Assembly: GCF_029867415.1 (NCBI RefSeq)
Contig: NW_026705301.1
Location: 62,001 to 126,000, forward strand
From: Vicia villosa
Lineage: Eukaryota; Streptophyta; Magnoliopsida; Fabales; Fabaceae
Length of the DNA: 64,000 nt
Reading direction: 5' to 3'
The notes beneath the pieces were generated by a model. The model did no database searches and had not been told where the DNA came from. It saw only the letters and a list, made by a program, of their open reading frames with translations. Shown in pieces: positions 56,571 through 64,000 of the stretch. The translations under genes were made by a program, and so were the position numbers. Each line of letters opens with the position of its first letter. The first letter of the stretch is position 1.

Positions 56571-59392
56571 TCATGGACTACGAGGAGAACGAGCGCGGAC
56601 TGGTGTCTTTGACGGACTCACCCTGTGCAAAAGACACAAGAGTGGTTGAGATGGTATTATAAGAGTTAGTTATCTGAAAGATTTTAGGACAGTTAAAATC
56701 AAAGATAAATCGGGCTAACCTTATAGGCAGAGCACCCAAAATCACGCCACTGCAGCTTAGGGCGGCAATTGCACTGTCAGCCTGAAAGAATGAGGCAAAG
56801 AAAATCTTCAGACAGCCAACAAAGAAACGATGCACGGGAAAATAAACAGTTGTAAAAAGAAATATTGAGACGACAGGTTGTGCTAACATATAGCCACAAT
56901 ATATAATCTTCAAGAATATGCAAGCAACACAAGTTCACTGCAAACCAAGGTAAGCAGACGACATACAGTACAAATCTTAAAAGAAAATAATTTGCACCCG
57001 AAATTAATTTTCAAAAGTTCGACTAAATTGAAATTCGCATGCTCAAAACAAAAGTCAAATGGGCTTAAGCATGGATGACTAATGACTATGAACACGTTTG
57101 GGATAAAAAGCTTAGTTAAGCATGTCGTATATGTGCTTCTATTTAAGCAGTTTCTACAATCAAAGAGTGAGTACTGGAAAATTTTATATAAGCTCATCAT
57201 ACGTTGTTTATATAGGCAATGTGGAGTTACAATTACTAAGAAACATGTGTTGTTTTGGTGAGGGACGGGTGACAGCATTAATACAAATGATATAACTTGA
57301 AAGTACAAACCAAGCAGTAGCACTCTAGATCTGAGGGCTATAACTTCAGAAAGCAATAGAGGATGTTTAAAAAAAATCAGCTAAGAAAACCAGGGGTGTT
57401 CAAACAAAGATAAGAAGGTTATAAAGCTCCTGAGTAATTACCACTGTGAACTCAACAAATGCAATCCGAGTTGAATGATGGTAATCCCCAAGGAGCCTCA
57501 GTCGTTGAACCTAGATAATACAACAAAAAAATGAAAAACATTTTACAGGATAGTTAAATTAAACTAACAACAAAAAATAACTCAAGCAGCTGCAACTTTG
57601 CCTCAACAAAAAACTCAAGGATTGAAACCATGGAACTGGAACACTAATTTTATGGAAAATATCTCACTAGATGCTAAAATTCGTAACAATAAGCATTATA
57701 AGCTTAATTCCACATAGAAAAACTACAAACCTCTCCACAGATAGACTCAAAGAAGTGCTTCACATCTGCTTGAGTCAGCTGCAAGTATAACAAGAAAACA
57801 ACTTATTAAGAATTATGAGCTTCCATTGCTACAACCCAGAATAGGAAAATGATCAAATAGTTCCTCGAAGCAAGATTTAATGGAAATATAAAATTCCTAA
57901 ACTACCTTTTTGTCGATGTTAGTGCAATAAATTGTTCTAGAGCACATCTCCCTTTCATCTTCAGACTGAAAACACAGCAGCATGACAAATAAATGCAAGA
58001 ACAAAACCAGATAAATTATTATTCCGGTCATTCATTTTCTAGAACATGTAGTAAGAAACTAAGAATATCGAAGAAAAGCATTACCCTGGGCAAAAATGTT
58101 GGATTGACAGGTGCAATGGCAGTTTTGGAAGGCAGCACTCTCAATGGGTAATATCCCAGCATAGTTCCAGAAAGGCTCACAGCAGCCCTTGCACTCTCTG
58201 CAGGCATAACGCAATCGGTTAATACAGTAAAACGCTAAACGCCAATAACAAATGCAGCATATGAACAACACGTATTTAGCAGCGGTGCTACCTTCATCAG
58301 TAAACTCAATGAAAGCAAAACGGAGAATAGAATTGGGATCTCCGCAAACACGGCAGTCAACAACCTACAGCCATGAAAGAGGAGTTGATTCGGTAACATG
58401 GTAAACCATCATTAAGAAAGATAAAACCCTAAATAGTACGAATGACAATGTAACGGAACAATAGAATCCGACAAATCATTTCAAAATAGATTCATTACGG
58501 TTAGTCTTCGAGAGAGATTCTTCAGAAAAAGACAAACATCATAAACAAAACATATCGGTTACTACCTGGCCGCAATTAAGAAAGAGAGATGCCAGCTGCT
58601 CTTCAGTTACCTAGATTCCAACATAAAACAATAATTATTAATAAGAACACGCATAATGAGAGAATCTACAAGGCAGTTCAAACTATTACCAGTTGATCAA
58701 TGTCAGACACGTAAACAGTCCTCCTTATCATCTCCTCTCGTTTCTCCATATCTACTTTATGATTCACTCTTCTCTTTCCATTAGTACTATAGCCAGTCTT
58801 CCTCTGAAAAAAACCACATAATTGTATTAAGAAATGCGAAAACATCGTATCAGAAACCAACAAGAAAATAACGAAATAGATCAAAACAATATATTCATAC
58901 CCTTCGGTTAGTTTGGCCGTTAGCATTAGCAAAATTATTAAGTAGTATATAATTGTTAGGGTAACCAAACCCAGCAGCAGGTCCAGCTAAGTAGCCATGA
59001 TTATTCGTTAGCGACGGAGGCACAAATTCCTCAGCCATGGGATTCAGCTTCGACAACAATTCCTCCAAATCCCTCATTTCACGCTTGAAACTCTCACCCT
59101 CGTTCTCACCGTTCATCACATACCCATCATTGTTCATCACAAACTGCTGATTCTGAACCCCGTTAGCATGCATCTGACCCAATTGATGAGCCTTGAAGCT
59201 ATAATTACCACCATTCGGAAGCTGATGGTTGAACACACCGTTGTTGTTGATCGACACATCCTGATCGCTCCTAGGCTTCGATTTCTCCACCTCAGTTGAC
59301 TCAGATGACACAACGTTGTTGTTGGTGTTGTTGTTCTCCAAATTCTGGTTTGAAGAACCGATTTTGCCACTAACATTATCAGCAACAGCCAT
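56571..59392 (-). CDS. PABP-interacting protein, PAM2 plus two RRMs (CID9-13 type)
   Basis: Ten exons (59392-58901, 58803-58690, 58610-58566, 58364-58292, 58197-58085, 57965-57906, 57778-57731, 57510-57442, 56781-56720, 56622-56571) join at GT-AG sites into 375 residues. An Asn/Gln-rich N-terminus precedes a PAM2 motif, L-N-P-M-A-E-E-F-V-P-P-S (about 116-127), the peptide that binds the MLLE domain of poly(A)-binding protein. A basic NGKRRVNHK stretch (172-180) may be a nuclear signal. RRM1 begins TVYVSDID (193) and RRM2 begins TIYCTNID (290). The tail SPSKTPVRARSPRSP is Ser/Arg-like. This order is that of Arabidopsis CTC-interacting domain proteins CID8-CID13, which act with PABP on mRNA. 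ATG 59392 was chosen over an upstream in-frame GTG at 59398. No damage is seen. Confidence 0.93.
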
Positions 59393-60659
59393 AATCACTG
59401 GTGTTGAGGTAAAAAGTTTCTACCTTTATTATCTGATATCAGATTTTCCTTCGAATCAGTATCTAAAAAATCATTAACAAACTAGTAAGCAAAGCACATC
59501 AAAAAAAATATTAAAAAAAAAAAAAAACAGACCCAGAAAACCTCAACAGACACAAAAAAAACACAAAGACAGACATGAAAAAAAAAACATAGTTTACAGC
59601 TAAAAAAATCCAATGACATAAGATCAAACAAACACGAAGATTTTAAGGTAGAAAACACCAACCACTTTAAAACCCCACAGAGAAATGAAAAATAAAAATA
59701 AAAAACATTGATGAAAGAGAAAGAGGTTTATTAATCTTACTAAATTACTGATGGAGAAGATGATGATGATTATGAAGAGAGATGAAAAGGGTATTGTTCG
59801 GATCGTCGGTTTTCGCAGCACTGACTTTTTGGACCTTCCTGAGAAGAACGTCCCAATTTGATGTCTTTGAGTTGTGAATGTGACCATGAAATGAATATGA
59901 TGATGAACGTATCAAAGTGAAAAATAAAATAATTAAAAAATATTAAAAATTCGATCCAATTTTTTATTATTTTCCATATTTTACCCGTTCAAATATGTCA
60001 TCTTTTTTTTATATTAAAGAGAATAAAGTATGTCACTTGTCATCCTTTTGGTGAATAATTGTCATCTTATACATCATATACATACATGATGATGAAAATA
60101 TGTTAGACATGCCATGGATTTTGTTTTGGTTTTATTTACTTTTAGTCTTTATGGTATTAAATTTGAAAAAGTTAAATTATTTTTACATTTATATGGATAA
60201 GTTCAATATAAATTATTATAATAGTTAAAACAAAAACAAAATGAAGACCAAAAAGTTTAATAAAAAAAAGACCAAAAGAAAATGATGTGCAAAGACCAAA
60301 ATTATTTTTTTTAAGAAAAACTAAATCAAAAGGTAATATATTGGTAAAAATCAAATGTGTAATTAAATATTTTTATTAATGAGCTATTTTTTTAAAATGT
60401 GTTAAGGATAAAAAAGTTTTATCTATTAAAGATATGAGTCACTTTGGACATGACATGCTGCTTTAGCTTTGTATTGGAGTCTACGTGTCAGTTTGTCCAT
60501 ACTTTTTTTTAATGAATATTATAATGATTTTATGATGAAAATAAAAATTGAAATTTTAGAAAGAAATTTATTATTATTTAGTATTGTTTTTCATTATTAT
60601 TATATTTTAAATTTAAATAATATTGGTTTAGATTTTATATATCAAAATTATATTTTACT
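59393..60659. other. 5' UTR, promoter and spacer of the CID-type gene
   Basis: 59410-59890 probably contains the 5' UTR; 59520-59600 is an A-rich tract. A minus-strand TTTAG near 59745 would suit an intron acceptor in the leader but is unproven. 59900-60659 is A/T-rich and no gene is seen. Confidence 0.35.
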
Positions 60660-60780
60660 TATCCGGATTCGATTCTTGATGGAAACAAGACTTGGTCAGT
60701 GAGTCGTCCCTCTGAACCACGAAACCAGATTAGTCGATTCACCATGTGGATCGAAACTGGTGGCTAACCCCAAAAAAATT
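60660..60780 (+). mobile_element. 5'-truncated SINE
   Basis: Starts just before a B-box-like GGATTCGATTC, shares 'acttggtcag' with the SINE at 6089-6268, and ends 'ctaaccccaaaaaaat'. Flanked by TATTTTACT at 60651-60659 and 60781-60789. The A-box half is missing. Confidence 0.6.
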
Positions 60781-60789
60781 TATTTTACT

Positions 60790-62394
60790 CAATTTAAATT
60801 TTAATTAAGATTATATTATATATGATTTTATTCAAATTATAAATTAAGATTAAATTTAATTGTTATTAAATTTTAAGTTTTACAATCACCAATGTGCGGG
60901 TGCGAGTATTACGGTCCACAACTCAAAAATCTTATCATCGTAATTATATTAGTCATCTAAATATTCATATATTAGAAATTAACTCATTAAATGACGCCGA
61001 AATAAAATTTGACAGAGATCTTAGAGATATAAAAACTTTGATTCACAACACAACTATCTTCCTTAAAGGTTATATGTACTCATCGATGCATAAATTTACT
61101 ATTCTAAAACACTTTGATATTAAAGGTCAACTTCCCTTACACCTTGCATTAAGAAAATTAATTGGAAGTTTCTTTATTGGGCTAAATGTAATACATATAG
61201 GGCGTCATAAGGGAACTACATGCTTGCAACTTATGGATAAGTTTTAAGTGATTTGTTAGGTGCATTCTCCACAAACCTAGATACAACAACCTCTTTTTAA
61301 TTTGAACTTATATGTATCATTATGTCTATAGATCATGCTTCTAAAAGAATATGGAATCAACTTTGGCATTAAAGTGAATCCCTTCTTGCAACATGAACAT
61401 ACATTAATACTACCATTGTCCATTGAAAGCTTTTACCCATATGTAAAAATTGTTTTCATATCACTATGCCATTCTATTTCAAGGTGTCTCACATTTAACA
61501 AGAAGATAATAATTATTCTAGTTATATAACAAATGCATATTTTTACATTTAAGATAGGATAATTTAGTGGGACTCCATCGCAATTTGTACGAAGGAAGAT
61601 TTCATATGGGATAGACTTGGGTTAACTAATTTTTTTCATTTTTGTTAATTTTTCAGACAAATTAGGTTCTTGTCTCTCATGTTTTCCTTTATATTTTTAT
61701 TTCATATATGCAATGTTTTTTAACTTTTAAAAAAATTGTTATTAGATGAAGAATGATAAAATTTGAAAAGGAAGAGTTTAATTAAGGGTTGTTTGGAATT
61801 TTTGTATAATAAAAAATCTCAATATTATCGAATATATAGAGACTGGTTTGTTTTAATGATTGATTCAATAGTTTTATAATTCTAAATAAGGGTTGTTCAT
61901 GGTCGTTTGGTGGCGGATAAATAAAATGACAGAAAATAAATTGAGATTTCATATTTAACTGTGAGAAAATTTATTGGGGTTATATTTTATCATCCTTATT
62001 CTCGTATATAACCATTGGTTAGTAATATGCTCTTTTACTCATATCTTAATATGTCTACTTGTTGCTCTCATCAGAACTCATCTCTGACTTTCAACGACAT
62101 AATATCAATTGTATTACCTAATAGAAAATTTGTCGCACTATTAAATACAACAACATTAAGTTCCAATAGTGAATAAAGATATTAATATCTATTATCAGTA
62201 TTCGTGTGTATGTTAAACCTACCATTATCTCTAGGCATTAGCATCCAATAGATGGAGATAACTACATAAAACGCATTGACCGTAATGAATTCATGAGTAT
62301 AAAGATGACTACACCTAATCCCAACAAAATATAATTACATATGCATACTCATTCTAGCTTTACAATTAAACCTTAGAAGAAAGAGGTTGAGCAG
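60790..62394. other. Intergenic, no gene recognised
   Basis: The 117-codon frame at 60894-61247 has no known motif and lies in A/T-rich DNA. 61335-61529 looks no better. No repeat structure was found by eye. Confidence 0.3.
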
Positions 62395-62425
62395 TTTAAC
62401 ACCCGAGACCGACGAGGGAAGTGAG

Positions 62426-62808
62426 CAGGGACGGACCCAGAATTTTTTTGTTGTGGGGGCAAACTTAGATAGAAATATTGCATTAAAATTATAATTAAAA
62501 ATAAGAAAATATACTTCATTTTTTTTTAAAGTTATTAAATATTTGTATCCTAAAAAAAAGTGTTAAAAACTTTAAGTGTACTTAATTGAGATATACTCTA
62601 TATATTGTAATATTTTTAAGACACACAATGATCATATATCTCTGCATTATGTACTTCACACACAACACACAACGAATATAATTTGTATATAAAATAAATA
62701 TATAAAAACAAACATATTTCCATAAATATGTACTCCTACTAATTAACAAATAATTGATTTATAGTGGGGGCCAGGGAACCCAAAAGCTTGGCTTTGGGTC
62801 CGTCCCTG
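62426..62808. mobile_element. hAT MITE inserted in the Cassandra LTR
   Basis: The terminal inverted repeats are CAGGGACGGACCCA and its near-complement TGGGTCCGTCCCTG (the right end reads TTTGGGTCCGTCCCTG). A perfect 8-base target duplication GAAGTGAG lies at 62418-62425 and 62809-62816. The 383-base interior is A/T-rich and non-coding. CAGGG...CCCTG ends with 8-base duplications are typical of hAT elements. Confidence 0.9.
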
Positions 62809-62969
62809 GAAGTGAGTGTTTGTTGGTGCACGAGGTATGACAATGAGAGGCTTCTGGCAGCTTCTAGGTAAATAACTGAATTCACATAGGAATGAGAGGG
62901 ATCATGAGGTTGTGCAAGTATGGGACTGCATGGTTGAAGGAAGACTTATAAGGACTTACAGTATTATCT

Positions 62970-63085
62970 ATACCAACAAGATGCATCTTATTTTCGGTAG
63001 CTTAACGGATAAGAACTCCACGTTTAAGCGTGCTTGACTTGGTGTAGTATTTGGATGAGTGACCTTTTGGAAAGTTTCTCGAAAA
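62970..63085 (+). other. 5S-rRNA-like segment of the Cassandra LTR
   Basis: AGAACTCCACGTTTAAGCGTGCTTG (from about 63012), then 'gtagtatttggatgagtgacctttt' and 'ggaaagt', follow plant 5S rRNA in order, including the region of its internal RNA polymerase III promoter. Several substitutions and a poorly matching 5' third show it is not a functional 5S gene. Confidence 0.75.
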
Positions 63086-63174
63086 GCGTGTGAGTGTGGA
63101 CAAAGCATGCTGAAAAGACCCGTGTTGGTTTGTGAAGTCTGTCGGTAATCCTAAATGCAGTATGGGGCGTTATA

Positions 63175-64000
63175 AGCATCATTTGCAACAAGCCCTCAAA
63201 AAGCGCTTATATTCAAGATGAATAAACTACCTTTTTGTACTATCATATATCCACCCAAACTCCATTTGAACTAAACCTGACACCCTTATTTATAGGTTTG
63301 AGAAAGGTAGGCTTGCTAGGCACACCACACATCTTAGTCTCCTAATTCGCTAGGCTCACCGCCCATCTTTGACTAGCACATAATCTCTTCTTTCACCATG
63401 AAGTAACTTAGCATTGAAGTCTTCTCTCATTTGTGCTCGCTTAGTGCACCCATGGATCTATCCTAATGAATCTTGCTTTTAGGAAAATAGTTTTGGTAAG
63501 GTCTTTGCATGTTGCTTAGTGGTTTTTTAATCCTTTTCACCTGTTTTTGATAAATGTGCAAGTAAAAATTTCAAACAAGTGTTCTATCACTTTCGTTGAT
63601 AAATCAAAGGTTTTTATATTGTTTGCATGTAAAATAAGTTAATAAATGTCTATGTATTTTATGTAATTTTGACACTTATATAAATTCTTAGAAAATGTAG
63701 ATAAAAATAAGACTTGGTCACAACAATGTTAATTATTCTATTTTAGTCGATTCACATAATTAGTCTCATATTTTAAAAATCACTCTAATTTTGACCACTC
63801 TCACATTTTTGCAGTTAATATTCATGACATGTCCATTTTTAAATATTGTGTTATTTATGAAACATAACAAATTATTATCATATAAAAATCTTTGTAAAAT
63901 TTGAAAAATAAAAATTATACATCATTAAAAAATAAACACATCATCAACTTTAAGTGCAAAAACATATGAGAAAATGACTAAAAATTGTTTGAATTTAAAA
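63175..64000. other. Spacer, no gene recognised
   Basis: 'gctaggcacaccacac' and 'gctaggctcaccgccc' (about 63315 and 63350) form a short imperfect repeat. Nothing else is recognisable and the window ends in A/T-rich DNA. Confidence 0.3.

Larger units (their letters stand above)
62395..63174 (+). repeat. Cassandra-type solo LTR carrying 5S-rRNA-like sequence
   Basis: Likely limits are TTTAACACCCGAG at 62395 (from TGTAAC) and GGGGCGTTATA at 63174 (from GTTACA), flanked by AGCAG (62390-62394) and AGCAT (63175-63179), four of five matching. Without the hAT MITE and its duplication it is about 389 bases. The 3' half carries the 5S-like block listed separately, the hallmark of Cassandra TRIM retrotransposons. 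No primer binding site or second LTR follows, so it is probably a solo LTR. Confidence 0.7.

Noticed and set aside
60894..61529. Two open frames (117 and 64 codons) that could be a small gene
   Set aside because: No recognisable domain, A/T-driven composition, no convincing splice sites. Left as unassigned.
62970..63085. Genuine 5S rRNA gene
   Set aside because: Too diverged, single, and embedded in an LTR-like unit; Cassandra explains it better.
1..64000. CRISPR array, prokaryotic operon, riboswitch or organellar insertion
   Set aside because: No regularly spaced identical repeats, no Shine-Dalgarno-led gene runs, and no recognisable plastid or mitochondrial genes were seen in the window.

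Overview
This is plant nuclear DNA: AT-rich, with spliced genes far apart and most of the space filled by retrotransposons. The repeat families (Ogre-lineage Ty3/gypsy LTRs starting TGTCATACCCC, SIRE-type copia with envelope-like remnants, Cassandra, long-TIR MULE MITEs) suggest a legume, probably tribe Fabeae (pea, vetch, lentil group). That placement is inference from the repeats.

Three host genes can be rebuilt with canonical GT-AG introns and open frames: a two-exon mTERF protein on the minus strand (2526-4107), a six-exon single-RRM protein on the plus strand (39195-40329), and a ten-exon PAM2 plus two-RRM PABP-interacting protein of the CID9-13 type on the minus strand (56571-59392). 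Two of the three are RNA-binding proteins and the third acts in organelle gene expression. They are 16-35 kb apart and nothing suggests a joint pathway.

Region by region: 0.5-1.2 kb holds an RTE-type LINE remnant. 4.2-7.1 kb holds a MITE, a palindromic minisatellite, an intact SINE and a hAT fragment. 7.1-10.75 kb is the 3' end and 3' LTR of a truncated Ogre-lineage element. About 11-37.5 kb is one deep nest: a gypsy gag was interrupted by a SIRE-like copia element. That copia was hit in its LTR by a large LTR (itself hit by a MULE MITE), and in its gag by a hAT MITE and a second large solo LTR. A small gag-only copia then landed one base from the end of that solo LTR, and a 12.8-kb gag-only Ogre derivative inserted into the small copia's gag. 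Target duplications support most of these steps. 41-47.3 kb holds a 5'-truncated L1-type LINE, a second decayed LINE and a hAT-like MITE. 47.7-52 kb is a truncated copia element abutting a FAR1/MULE transposase fragment. 52.5-55 kb is mixed debris. 55.9-56.2 kb is a tandem duplication 3' of the CID gene. 60.6-63.2 kb holds a truncated SINE and a Cassandra LTR carrying 5S-rRNA-like sequence, split by a hAT MITE.

No CRISPR array, prokaryotic operon or clearly novel gene system was seen. The most notable entity is the young non-autonomous Ogre-lineage derivative with an intact gag, no pol, nearly identical 3.75-kb LTRs and a 100-bp tandem array in its 3' region.
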